A stretch of DNA of 64,000 nucleotides from NCBI GenBank assembly GCA_021373255.1, contig JAJFTD010000041.1:1-64000 (forward strand), given 5' to 3'. Of this stretch, positions 7,992-16,169 are shown in pieces. The stretch's first letter is position 1; each line of letters opens with the position of its first letter. The notes below the pieces were generated by a model. The model made no database searches. It was given only the letters and a program-made list of their open reading frames with translations, and had not been told where the DNA came from. A program made the translations under genes and the position numbers. The DNA comes from a bacterium. Its GTDB lineage: Bacteria; Armatimonadota; UBA5829.

Positions 7992-9776
7992 CTACTTCCG
8001 ATAAATCGCCTTCACCGGACACTTCTTCTTACACTCCCCGCACTTGATGCAGATACTGGTGTCAATCACGTGGGTCTTCTTCGGCTCGCCGGAGATGCAT
8101 TTTACCGGGCAGACTTTCGCGCACAGGGTGCAGCCTACGCACTTGTCCGGGTCCACGTAGTAGTTCAGTAGTGCGGAGCAGACACCGGCGGGGCAGCGCT
8201 TTTCATTGATGTGCGCTTCGTATTCTTCTCGGAAGTTCTGCAGGGTGGACAGGATCGGGTTGGGGGCGGATTGCCCCAGGCCGCAGAGCGACGCCCGCTT
8301 CACTGTCTTGCCCAGGTGCTCCAGTTTCTGTAAATCTTCCGGCACGCCTTTGCCCTCGGTGATGCGGGTGAGGATTTCCAACAGGCGCTTGGTTCCCTCG
8401 CGGCACGGGGTGCATTTTCCGCAGGACTCATCCTGGGTGAACGTCAGGAAGAACTTGGCTACGTCCACCATGCAGGTGTCCTCGTCCATCACTATCATCC
8501 CACCCGAGCCCATTATGGAGCCCGCCTTCATAAGTGACTCATAATCCACAGGCGTGTCCAGGAACTGCTCCGGTATGCACCCGCCGGATGGCCCGCCGGT
8601 CTGCACGGCTTTGAACTTCTTGTCGTTTTTAATCCCGCCGCCGATATCGTATATTATCTCCCGCAGGGTGGTTCCCATCGGCACTTCCACCAGGCCTGTG
8701 TTTTTGATCTTGCCCGCAAGCGCAAAGACCTTGGTCCCCTTACTCTTCTCAGTGCCGATCCCCGCGAACCAGTCCGCGCCATTAAGGAATATAGCAGGCA
8801 CATTCGCCCACGTCTCGACGTTGTTGATCAGCGTCGGATAGCCCCACAAACCGGACTGCGCAGGGTAGGGTGGTCGTGGTCTCGGCATTCCGCGGCGGCC
8901 CTCGATCGAAGCAATCAGCGCCGTCTCCTCGCCACACACGAACGCGCCCGCGCCCAGCCGGATGTCGATATCAAAGTTGAAATTAGTGCCGAATATGCTC
9001 TTTCCCAGTAGCCCACGCTTGCGTGCCTCGTCGATGGCATAGCGAAGTCGCTTGATAGCCAGCGGATACTCTGCGCGCACATAAACATAGCCCTGAGTCG
9101 CCCCTATTGCATATCCGCCGATGGTCATCCCTTCGAGGATACAGAATGGATCGCCCTCAATTGCGCTGCGGTCCATAAACGCTCCGGGGTCACCTTCATC
9201 AGCGTTGCAAATAACGAAGCTCTTCTCCTCATCATGTCCGGTAGACTGCCGCCATTTCAGCCCCGTGGGGTAGCCGCCGCCGCCGCGCCCTCTCATACCC
9301 GACTTTTCCACTTCGGATATCACCTGTTCAGGCGTCATTTGCTCCAACACCTTCGCCAGCGCCTCGTAGCCGCGCATCTGCAGGTAGTCATCAAATGACT
9401 CGGGGTCAATAATGCCACAATTGCGCAGGGTAATTCTGAGCTGCTTTCCGAAAAAGTCTGCGCTGCCCAGCATACGAATACGCGAAGTGTCCATGGGTTG
9501 TGTTGCAAGTAGTGCCTCTACGGGCTGCCCACCAATAATATGCTCGTCAATAATCCGTGCGAGCTTTTCGGAGTTCAGTTCACCATAAAATGTCCCCTCA
9601 GGCTCAACGACTATCATCGGGCAACTGCCGCAGTGACCATAACATACCGCCTCTTCGATCTCTACCAGATCAAAAGCGTTTTTATCCCCGAGAATCCGCC
9701 TCAACTCCGGCTCCAGCCTCTTCCCGCCGGGATCAATGCAAGCACTCCCCGAGCACACAATTATCTTACGCTTCAT
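7992..9776 (-). CDS. hydB: hydrogenase set I HydB / NuoF-like flavoprotein subunit
   Basis: About 594 residues from the ATG at 9776. The N-terminal thioredoxin-like [2Fe-2S] domain shows VCSGSAC and VCYGHCG. The NuoF core has FMN-binding GRGGGGYPTGLKW, NADEGDPGAFMDR and the [4Fe-4S] motif ESCGKCTPCREGT. The C-terminus carries two ferredoxin-type clusters (CVGCTLCAKVCP and CIKCGECKKKCP). In known HydABC enzymes this subunit holds FMN, binds NAD(H), and is proposed to be where electrons bifurcate between NADH and ferredoxin. It is 39 bp downstream of the small ferredoxin gene of the same strand. Confidence 0.93.
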   Translation of the reverse strand: MKRKIIVCSGSACIDPGGKRLEPELRRILGDKNAFDLVEIEEAVCYGHCGSCPMIVVEPEGTFYGELNSEKLARIIDEHIIGGQPVEALLATQPMDTSRIRMLGSADFFGKQLRITLRNCGIIDPESFDDYLQMRGYEALAKVLEQMTPEQVISEVEKSGMRGRGGGGYPTGLKWRQSTGHDEEKSFVICNADEGDPGAFMDRSAIEGDPFCILEGMTIGGYAIGATQGYVYVRAEYPLAIKRLRYAIDEARKRGLLGKSIFGTNFNFDIDIRLGAGAFVCGEETALIASIEGRRGMPRPRPPYPAQSGLWGYPTLINNVETWANVPAIFLNGADWFAGIGTEKSKGTKVFALAGKIKNTGLVEVPMGTTLREIIYDIGGGIKNDKKFKAVQTGGPSGGCIPEQFLDTPVDYESLMKAGSIMGSGGMIVMDEDTCMVDVAKFFLTFTQDESCGKCTPCREGTKRLLEILTRITEGKGVPEDLQKLEHLGKTVKRASLCGLGQSAPNPILSTLQNFREEYEAHINEKRCPAGVCSALLNYYVDPDKCVGCTLCAKVCPVKCISGEPKKTHVIDTSICIKCGECKKKCPVKAIYRK

Positions 9777-9814
9777 ACCAACTCCCAACTCTCAACGCAT
9801 TAACGCACAACCGA

Positions 9815-10150
9815 TTAAGCCGTATAATCTTCCACCACTTGCCCCTTCGATAAGTGCTCATCGACTATCTTCCTGACCTTATCTTTATCTAATAGTATGT
9901 AGAGCACCGGAGGCTCATTGCCTCGGGTAACTTCTGCCATAGGTTCAAGATCACAGCGACCCACGCAGCCCGTGGGGATAATGTCCACATTATCAAGCCC
10001 TGCGTCTTTCACGCTGCTAACAAACGCGTCATGCACCACATCCGCTCCGGCAGATATTCCGCAAGTAGCCATGCCCACGCGCACTCTATAACGTCCCTTC
10101 TCAAGCGCAGTATTATGTTTCATCTCGGCGAGCATCGCCGTAGGTTTCAT
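9815..10150 (-). CDS. thioredoxin-like [2Fe-2S] ferredoxin
   Basis: 111 residues from the ATG at 10150, preceded by AAAAGGGATGATAAG. It has a thioredoxin-like ferredoxin fold with Cys in MATCGISAGA and PTGCVGRCDLEP and the C-terminal KIVDEHLSKGQVVEDY seen in HydB N-termini and in the homologue at 16969. It is probably a small electron carrier or extra subunit and is the first gene of hydrogenase set I. Two further in-frame starts upstream give a longer, Met-rich N-terminus that looks non-coding. Confidence 0.85.
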   Translation of the reverse strand: MKPTAMLAEMKHNTALEKGRYRVRVGMATCGISAGADVVHDAFVSSVKDAGLDNVDIIPTGCVGRCDLEPMAEVTRGNEPPVLYILLDKDKVRKIVDEHLSKGQVVEDYTA

Positions 10151-10355
10151 CTTATCATCCCTTTTCATCATATTGTTCTGCATTATTATAACCGCAATAG
10201 ATGAGCTTAAAACATTAAGGCAGCATTTCATATACATATATTTCATCCTCATTATCTAAAGCAGTATTGGCAGGTATTGTGAATGGGGGATATACTCATG
10301 CGGACTTGAATATTACCGCGCCTATCTGTTGTATAGCGAAACCGGGTGAGTATCA

Positions 10356-10562
10356 ATGTGCTTTTTCTTCGTTTTTGGAATTGCGCCAAGAGAGACCTAT
10401 ATAGGAACCGAAAATCGCTTCTGCAGCTATTGCGGTCGTGAGACCCCCCACACCATTTACGCACGCCGGATGTGGTTTTCGTTATTCTTCATTCCGTTGT
10501 TTCCTGTAAGTAGGAAACAGATCATAATGCGTTGCAACTCCTGTGGTTTTGATCATTATTGA
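10356..10562 (+). CDS. small zinc-ribbon protein
   Basis: 68 residues with an N-terminal hydrophobic patch (MCFFFVFGIAP), a CSYCGRETPH pair, a FFIPLFPVSRK segment and a closing CNSCGFDHY pair. This matches the zinc-ribbon family found in many bacteria as stand-alone small proteins of unknown role. GGGTGAG precedes the ATG. It is divergent from hydrogenase set I. Confidence 0.75.
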   Translation: MCFFFVFGIAPRETYIGTENRFCSYCGRETPHTIYARRMWFSLFFIPLFPVSRKQIIMRCNSCGFDHY

Positions 10563-10702
10563 TCTCCTCAAGCATTTTGCTTTATTGCTGGCGTTTCTAA
10601 ATCTGTGGATGCAGGGTAGAGAACTTGCAGCCATGCACCAGACAAACTGGTGCTCAGTTCCGGCAAATACCAGGTAAAGTCAGATCGCACTGGAGGGGAT
10701 TC

Positions 10703-11383
10703 ATGATGAAGATTGGTGTACTTTTAGGATGTGTATTGCTAGCAGTAGCCATGCTTGCGGGCTGCGGTAGTGATGGTGGAGGAGGCAGTTCGACTCTTGC
10801 AACGAGTGCCGTCACGCGACAACTTACATCTGGGGATCAACTTACCTACAATGTTAATGATGCCACAAAGGCAGGAGTCACGGGCACAATGACCGTGAAG
10901 ACCACTGATGCTCCCTTACAGCCGTATGAGGACAAGCACCTCTGGATGATCGAAACCACCCAAGATTTTACGGTGAGCGGAGAGAAAGTTACCGAGACAA
11001 GCACTGAATACGTCGCGCAAGGTTCTGACGGGATTATCAATGTTGGGTATATTCGCGACGGTAAAACCTACATCGGCCAAAAGTATGAAGGCATCGCTCT
11101 TCGCTATGCCAGCCCGATTGAAGTAGGCACCAACTGGACCTGCACTACGACCTATAACGAGGGTGTTCAAAGCACATGCAGCTATGAAGTTTTAGGCATG
11201 GAAGCTGCTAACGGCAGAATGGCCTACAAGATAAAGATAGACAAGACCGAAGATGGCGCCACGCAGACTTTCTATGAGTGGTATGTGCCGGATCTCGGCT
11301 ATCCGGTTAAAGTAGCCTGGACCGAGTCGACCGATGATGGCGATCTAAATGTCGAGGCAAACCTGAAGAACAAGAATTTCTAG
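10703..11383 (+). CDS. secreted lipoprotein of unknown function
   Basis: 226 residues. A type II signal peptide (MKIGVLLGCVLLAVAMLAGC) ends in the lipobox LAGC, followed by a Gly/Ser linker. The mature part is beta-rich with many Thr (TGTMTVKTTDAPLQPYED, IEVGTNWTCTT) and resembles a lipid-anchored beta-sandwich. Start ATG-ATG at 10703 follows GGAGGGGATTC. No enzyme motif is seen. It may be an extracytoplasmic solute- or polymer-contacting protein. Confidence 0.8.
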   Translation: MMKIGVLLGCVLLAVAMLAGCGSDGGGGSSTLATSAVTRQLTSGDQLTYNVNDATKAGVTGTMTVKTTDAPLQPYEDKHLWMIETTQDFTVSGEKVTETSTEYVAQGSDGIINVGYIRDGKTYIGQKYEGIALRYASPIEVGTNWTCTTTYNEGVQSTCSYEVLGMEAANGRMAYKIKIDKTEDGATQTFYEWYVPDLGYPVKVAWTESTDDGDLNVEANLKNKNF

Positions 11384-11404
11384 GTAACATCTGTTTGCTC
11401 ATTC

Positions 11405-11613
11405 ATCACGAAAGCACGAAAAAACGAGAACACGAAAAGGGACAGAGAGAACGGTGTTGGGTTTCGGTTGCTAGGTGCCGGTCGAGAAAACCACGCCAGT
11501 TGTTTCGGGAAACCCTTTTCCCGAAACCGCCGAGCACTCAACATACCTGACATAAATAGTCTCAGATCTCAAATTCTCATTTTCGTGTTTTCTAAATTTC
11601 GTGCTTTCGTGAT
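11405..11613. repeat. long inverted-repeat element with inner hairpin
   Basis: Two 33-base arms, 11405-11437 and 11581-11613, are inverted copies (ATCACGAAAGCACGAAA at the outer end) with about five mismatches. Inside lies a second, perfect hairpin (11-bp stem, GTTTCGGGAAA with TTTCCCGAAAC) at 11502-11527. The roughly 209-bp unit has no open frame and fills the gap between the lipoprotein and the helix-turn-helix gene. A non-autonomous mobile element or a nested terminator are both possible. Confidence 0.6.
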
Positions 11614-11625
11614 TAAAAGCTCTTG

Positions 11626-12249
11626 CTAACGCCGTTTCTTACCAAATGTATTTTTTAACTCTTCCGCGAGTTCATAGACAAATGAAGTCAGGTCACGCTC
11701 TTGTTCTTTGAGGTTTCGGACTTCCAGCAGAAGAATGTCTTTCATCTGCTGCAGGACCTTCCCCTGCGTGTTCCTGAGTTCCTCTATCTCGGCTTGGAGA
11801 TCGCGGATAGATTCGGCGACGGTTGAGTCAGCCATTGCCTTTGCCGCGCGGGTAAGGGCGTCAGGGTCGATTGCTGAATCTTCCTGGAAGCGGTTCACGG
11901 AGGACTCGCTCAAGAGCCGGCGCGGTCGCCCGTCCGGCCCCTGCACCAGTATTGAGTCTATCTCGCCACTGGATATCAGGCGGTCCATAGCTTCGTGTGA
12001 CAGTGCAAGATGGTTTAGAGTGGTCTCGCAATCGAGCGTATAATCACCCACACCGGCACCGCCGTCAATTTCCGGAAATACAACCGGTCCGTCATCGGCG
12101 TGGGGTGGGGGGATTTTTTGCTCGGTGAGTCCGGCTGCGCGCCATTCCTCCCTGATTCGCGCTATGCCAATCGGGACCGTCTCTTCCCCATTCTGTATAT
12201 TCTGCTCCGCTTCTGGAGTGTTTTGTTCGTTGAGTTCATCTTCAGTCAT
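11626..12249 (-). CDS. putative helix-turn-helix / coiled-coil protein
   Basis: 207 residues from the ATG at 12249 (MTEDELNEQ). An upstream in-frame ATG (MRAYISK) would also work and has AGAAGGA next to it. The central part LALSHEAMDRLISSGEIDSIL ... GRPRRLLSESSVNRF resembles an excisionase- or MerR-like winged helix with the loop reading the PDGRPRRL turn. The C-terminal third is a long coiled coil (ESIRDLQAEIEELRNTQGKVL...) ending in a basic tail. It may be a DNA-binding regulator or structural protein. The next strong promoter on the other strand lies 330 bp away. Confidence 0.6.
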   Translation of the reverse strand: MTEDELNEQNTPEAEQNIQNGEETVPIGIARIREEWRAAGLTEQKIPPPHADDGPVVFPEIDGGAGVGDYTLDCETTLNHLALSHEAMDRLISSGEIDSILVQGPDGRPRRLLSESSVNRFQEDSAIDPDALTRAAKAMADSTVAESIRDLQAEIEELRNTQGKVLQQMKDILLLEVRNLKEQERDLTSFVYELAEELKNTFGKKRR

Positions 12250-12577
12250 TTCAGTATATACCACTTTACTAATATAGGCTCGCATTCCTTCTATGTTCAG
12301 AGTCAGGTTCAGAAAGGAAAGCAACTTATGCCTCGAAAAGCCTAAAAATAATGGGAAATGATAGGAACATAACGAATTCCGGGCCTTGAAACGACCCGAA
12401 TTTGCTGTCAAAGGCAGTTTTAGAGGTGATGACGCTTTTGACAAGGCTTCTGGCCCACTTTTTGCCAGTTGAGGGCTTCTGTGACAGGGTTAAACCGTTA
12501 AATGTGTAACAATTGTAGCATCTGTGGCGCTCACCTATTCCAAGCGTGAATTATTGCTCAATACAACGAAGATTTCG

Positions 12578-12606
12578 TTGACAGTGCTCGGCTTGGATCA
12601 TATAAT
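12578..12606 (+). promoter_or_regulatory. consensus sigma-70 type promoter
   Basis: TTGACA (12578-12583), a 17-base spacer and TATAAT (12601-12606): a perfect housekeeping promoter. It would drive the sensory-hydrogenase and hydrogenase set II genes after a leader of about 235 bases. Confidence 0.85.
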
Positions 12607-12612
12607 GAATAC

Positions 12613-12849
12613 AGGTAGCGACATTGTATGGCGTGATAGCTTTTCTTGCTGCGAAGACAAGTGTTGGGCGTAAGCTCATGCCAGGCTAACATCACGTTAT
12701 GGACGCCCAACACCTGAATACAGGTAGAGGGGCTGCCGGAGCGTATACCCTGCAGCCGAAGACCTATGCAAGGGGATTTGTTTTGCGTAACGGGTCTTTG
12801 TGAAAAATATCACGAGCCCTTTATCCCTTGAAGTTGGAGTTTGTAAGGC
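12613..12849 (+). ncRNA. long structured 5' leader, class unknown
   Basis: About 235 transcribed bases precede the DRTGG gene. They include a perfect 10-bp stem (GTGTTGGGCG at 12661-12670 with CGCCCAACAC at 12704-12713). A GGCTGC/GCAGCC hairpin lies near 12732-12757, and a GGG...GTGA/TCAC...CCC hairpin near 12797-12826. A 13-base direct repeat, TGAATACAGGTAG, occurs at the promoter edge (12606) and again at 12715. I do not recognise a known riboswitch core. It could be a new regulatory RNA or attenuator, or a separate short RNA. Confidence 0.45.
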
Positions 12850-13275
12850 GTGGAAGACAGCTTTGTTTCTAAAAATACCGATCATGGCGTGACACTGCGC
12901 CGAATCTGCGAGATTCTGGACGGGCACTTTGTCTGCGGAGAAGAACGTGCAGACCAGATCATCTCCAACGCATGCGGTTGCGACCTGATGAGCGATGTCC
13001 TTGCATTTACTCGCCCAGGTTCGGTTCTCCTCACAGGCCTGACCAACTCCCAAGTAGTCCGAACCGCTGAAATGCTCGATCTCAAGGGGGTAGTCTTTGT
13101 TCGCGATAAACACCCCGATGAGCATACGCTGCAGATGGCCAAGTCCATCCATCTTGTGGTGATACTCTCGCCTTACCCGCTCTATGAAAGCTGCGGTAGG
13201 CTGTATGCAGCCGGTATCCCAGGCTGCCTGGAACAATCTTGTGATGAACGACACAGTGGCATCGCTTCATTTTAA
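12850..13275 (+). CDS. DRTGG-domain protein 1
   Basis: 141 residues beginning at a GTG. It shows the DRTGG-type pattern: LRRICEILDGHFVCGEE, then NACGCDLMSDVLAF, GSVLLTGLTNSQVVRTAEMLDLKGVVFV and a final Tyr/Leu-rich segment. DRTGG domains occur next to hydrogenase and kinase genes and may bind a nucleotide-like ligand; the exact role is unknown. A shorter homologue is at 15034 in the same operon. Its end overlaps the next gene by 32 bp, indicating translational coupling. Confidence 0.75.
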   Translation: MEDSFVSKNTDHGVTLRRICEILDGHFVCGEERADQIISNACGCDLMSDVLAFTRPGSVLLTGLTNSQVVRTAEMLDLKGVVFVRDKHPDEHTLQMAKSIHLVVILSPYPLYESCGRLYAAGIPGCLEQSCDERHSGIASF

Positions 13276-13678
13276 GTTTGAGGTCAATGGGGGCGACTTC
13301 GCCAAGGCGGGGGACGCTTCCAGTCGTGTCAAGAAGATCCTGCAGCAGATTGGGGCTGACCAGGCCATCATCAGGCGCGTCGCTATCGCCTGTTATGAGG
13401 CCGAAATGAACGTAGTGATTCACGCACGCCACGGCTTTGTTGTTTTAGATGCCGATCTTGAGAAGATCATTATCGTGGTTGATGATGAGGGACCGGGTAT
13501 CGAAGATATCGAACTGGCGATGACCCCCGGCTACTCAACCGCTCCGGATTCCGTAAGAGAGATGGGATTCGGCGCTGGAATGGGACTCCCAAACATGAAG
13601 AGTTGCTCCAACGAGATGGAGATACACTCACGAAGAGATGTTGGAACGACCATCCGGATGGTGTTTGAGAATGCTTGA
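13244..13678 (+). CDS. anti-sigma-factor-like HATPase
   Basis: 144 residues from the ATG at 13244. It is a GHKL ATP-binding domain of the RsbW/SpoIIAB type: IACYEAEMNVVIHA carries the N-box (Glu and Asn), DDEGPGIED the G1 box, and GFGAGMGLPNMK the G2 box. Such proteins are Ser/Thr kinases or partner-binding switches. Its place directly before the sensory-type hydrogenase suggests it passes on the redox signal. It starts 32 bp inside the previous gene. Confidence 0.85.
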   Translation: MNDTVASLHFKFEVNGGDFAKAGDASSRVKKILQQIGADQAIIRRVAIACYEAEMNVVIHARHGFVVLDADLEKIIIVVDDEGPGIEDIELAMTPGYSTAPDSVREMGFGAGMGLPNMKSCSNEMEIHSRRDVGTTIRMVFENA

Positions 13679-15083
13679 TGCGGTAGACAAGGGGTATTTT
13701 CACTCCGTTCATCTTCTGGAGGACAAGTGCAAGGGATGCGTGAACTGCATCAAGCGCTGTCCCACGGAAGCTATTCGCGTGCGCGACGGCAAGGCCCACA
13801 TAATCGAAGTTCGGTGCATCGACTGCGGAGAATGCGTGCGTAACTGTCCTAATAAGGCCAAAACGGTCTTGGCGGACAGCATGACGCGCCTCAAGGATTA
13901 TAAGATTAATGTAGCATTGCCGGCTCCGGCAGTCTACGGGCAGTTCAGGGAGGGTACCGATCCACGCAAGGTACTTGCGGCACTACTTTCGATTGGTTTT
14001 GACCACGTAATTGATGTGGCATTTGCCGCCGACATGGTTGCAAGAAAAGTGCGTGAGGTGTTGGAGCGCCCGATGGAGGTGCGCCCGCTGATATCATCGG
14101 CGTGTCCTGCGGTGATAAGGCTGATACAGGTAAGGTTTCCTAATCTCATCGAGCACATAATCCCAATGCTTTCACCCATGCGTGCGGCTGCAAACATTGC
14201 AAAACACGAATTTTTGGACAAACCCGGCGCGCAGGCTGACCAGGTGGGGATATGGTTTATCACCCCGTGCCCGGGTAAAGTGAGTGCCATCAATGACCCC
14301 GAGGGGATCGAGGAGAGCACGATTACCGGCGCTATTCCCATAGCGGAAGTATATCCGCTTATACGGGAAAAGCTCAGGGATGATACAGCTATCTCGGCAA
14401 TGGTAGATAAGCTCAAGGTCGGCAGCGGACTGGGTGTCGGTTGGGCGCGGTCTGGTGGTGAAAACCAGGCCATCGGCGGCTCTCGGCAGATTGCTGTAGA
14501 CGGCATTCACAATGTGATTCAAATCCTTGAGGAAGTTGAACGGGGCAAGTTATCCGATATCGACTACATCGAGGCGCAAGCATGTGTTGGCGGGTGTGTC
14601 GGCGGGGTGCTTACTGTGGAGAACTCATTCATCACCCGCCGCAGAATCCGGCTGTTGGCCAGTGAAAACGCAGATGATGTGCAACACGATGATTTGATCA
14701 GTAGCGCGCTGGAGTGCGAAGACTGGTTCCGGCATGACAAGCCCATCGAACCTCGGCCCACTCTGAAGCTCGACGACGACATGGCCGTGGCCATCCGCAA
14801 GATGGAGCAGATGGAACGCATAGTCGAAGATTTGCCCGGTCTGGACTGCGGCAGTTGCGGTGCGCCAAACTGCCAGGCTCTCGCGGAGGATGTGGTTCGT
14901 GGACTGGCCACTGAAATGGACTGCATGTTCAAACTCAGGGAAAGGGTAACTGAACTGGCGGGCGAGATGATGTTGCTGGCTGAAAAGGTCCCTCCGGCGA
15001 TGGGACACGTGGAGAAAAAGGCGGAAGAGAAGCATGCTGTTGGCGAACATAGCACAAAACCTGAACCTGAACCCGATAAATGA
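13671..15083 (+). CDS. sensory-type [FeFe]-hydrogenase (HydS/group D-like)
   Basis: 470 residues. Two [4Fe-4S] motifs (CKGCVNCIKRCP, Cys 20-30; CIDCGECVRNCP, Cys 49-59) precede an H domain with divergent loops: SSACPAV (143-148), ITPCPGK (197-203) and QACVGGCVGG (303-312). After that comes an extra iron-sulfur motif, LDCGSCGAPNC (Cys 393, 396, 401; probably 418). Known relatives are putative H2 sensors near bifurcating hydrogenase genes. The ATG overlaps the HATPase stop by 8 bases. The missing TSC(C/S)P motif argues against fast turnover. Function as sensor is inference. Confidence 0.85.
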   Translation: MLDAVDKGYFHSVHLLEDKCKGCVNCIKRCPTEAIRVRDGKAHIIEVRCIDCGECVRNCPNKAKTVLADSMTRLKDYKINVALPAPAVYGQFREGTDPRKVLAALLSIGFDHVIDVAFAADMVARKVREVLERPMEVRPLISSACPAVIRLIQVRFPNLIEHIIPMLSPMRAAANIAKHEFLDKPGAQADQVGIWFITPCPGKVSAINDPEGIEESTITGAIPIAEVYPLIREKLRDDTAISAMVDKLKVGSGLGVGWARSGGENQAIGGSRQIAVDGIHNVIQILEEVERGKLSDIDYIEAQACVGGCVGGVLTVENSFITRRRIRLLASENADDVQHDDLISSALECEDWFRHDKPIEPRPTLKLDDDMAVAIRKMEQMERIVEDLPGLDCGSCGAPNCQALAEDVVRGLATEMDCMFKLRERVTELAGEMMLLAEKVPPAMGHVEKKAEEKHAVGEHSTKPEPEPDK

Positions 15084-15372
15084 GCCGAGTGCGGACGTGG
15101 AGGTCACATCCGGTTACGCATCCGATCTGCTGAGCGATGTGCTCGCGAAGGCAAAGAACGGTGCGATATGGGCGACTAATCAGAAGCACATAAACATTAT
15201 CGGCGTGGCTGTTATGTTGAACCTGGCAGGGGTAATAATAGCAGGCGGAATTGAGCCTGACGAAAACACCGTCGCGAAAGCCCGGGAGGAAAACATACCT
15301 TTATATATAACAGAAACATCTCTGTTCGACGTCGCCGGCAAGCTCTACGAATTGGGCCTGCGCAGCACATAG
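15034..15372 (+). CDS. DRTGG-domain protein 2
   Basis: 112 residues, shorter than its homologue at 12850. Recognisable are VEVTSGYASDLLSDVLAKAK, GAIWATNQKHINIIGVAVMLNLAGVIIAGG and a C-terminal LFDVAGKLYELGL. The ATG has GCGGAAGAGA upstream and lies 50 bp inside the end of the sensory hydrogenase gene. The pair of DRTGG proteins around that gene points to a shared signalling function, possibly sensing a ligand. Confidence 0.75.
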   Translation: MLLANIAQNLNLNPINEPSADVEVTSGYASDLLSDVLAKAKNGAIWATNQKHINIIGVAVMLNLAGVIIAGGIEPDENTVAKAREENIPLYITETSLFDVAGKLYELGLRST

Positions 15373-15383
15373 GACGCCGACGC

Positions 15384-16169
15384 GTGACTCCCGATTCCCG
15401 ACGCAAGACGCAAGACGCCGGACGCACGACGCCTTATAACGCCGACCTTCACATCCATACATTGCTCTCGCCATGTGGTGAGATTGAAATGATCCCGCCG
15501 CTTATAGTCGAGGCGGCAAAGGTGGCTGGGCTGGATGTTATAGCGATTGCGGATCACAACTCTTGCGAGAATGCCGCAGCGGTGATGCGGGCAGCGGAGG
15601 GAAGTGGGATAAGAGTCCTGCCGGGGATGGAGGTGCAGTCGGTTGAGGGTATTCACCTGCTGTGCCTGTTCGATGAGATTGAACAAGCGGAGGCGCTGCA
15701 GGAAGCTGTATACGGGAGTCTGATCTCCCTGCCCGGCGGCGCATACAGATATTCGGAAGAGCAGTTTGTGGTGGATTGGGAAGGCGAGTTTGTGAAGTAT
15801 TGCGAGAAGCGTATAGCGCTCCCGACTTCGATGGATATTGACGAGGTCTTCGAGCGCGTTGCAAAAATTGGCGGGATTATGATCCCATCGCACATTGACA
15901 GACAGGGAACCGGTATCATAGACATCCTGGGAATGATCCCCGAGACTCCCGACATAAACGGCCTTGAGATCAGCCGCAACATCACACCTGATGAGGCGCG
16001 GGTGCGCTTCCCGAGCGTGGGCAACCGGCCGATCTTTCAAAACTCCGACGCACACTGGCTGAGCGCGATAGGTGAGCGGCATACGATATTGCACATGGCT
16101 CACCGGAATGTAAGCGAGATCAAGCTGGCGTGCAGGGGTGTCGGTGGCAGGAGGGTCGAGAATGCGTGA
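15384..16169 (+). CDS. PHP-domain metal-dependent phosphoesterase
   Basis: 261 residues. PHP motifs are visible: ADLHIHTLLSPCGE (motif 1), IAIADHNSCENA (motif 2), GMEVQSVEGIHLLCLF (motif 3) and PIFQNSDAHWL (motif 4), giving the His/Asp/Glu metal ligands. It probably hydrolyses a phosphate ester or nucleotide. The GTG start and first 16 residues are encoded by a tandem ACGC-type repeat (15373-15432), so the true protein may begin close to YNADLH. PHP genes are commonly found beside sensory hydrogenase genes. Confidence 0.85.
   Translation: MTPDSRRKTQDAGRTTPYNADLHIHTLLSPCGEIEMIPPLIVEAAKVAGLDVIAIADHNSCENAAAVMRAAEGSGIRVLPGMEVQSVEGIHLLCLFDEIEQAEALQEAVYGSLISLPGGAYRYSEEQFVVDWEGEFVKYCEKRIALPTSMDIDEVFERVAKIGGIMIPSHIDRQGTGIIDILGMIPETPDINGLEISRNITPDEARVRFPSVGNRPIFQNSDAHWLSAIGERHTILHMAHRNVSEIKLACRGVGGRRVENA

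Noticed and set aside
12661-12713. The 10-bp stem as an intrinsic terminator
   Set aside because: No T-run follows and the loop is 33 bases; it is better explained as part of a leader structure.
12613-12849. Known riboswitch (FMN, TPP, cobalamin, c-di-GMP, Moco, fluoride or ZTP)
   Set aside because: I compared the leader from memory with these consensus cores and found none of their invariant segments.
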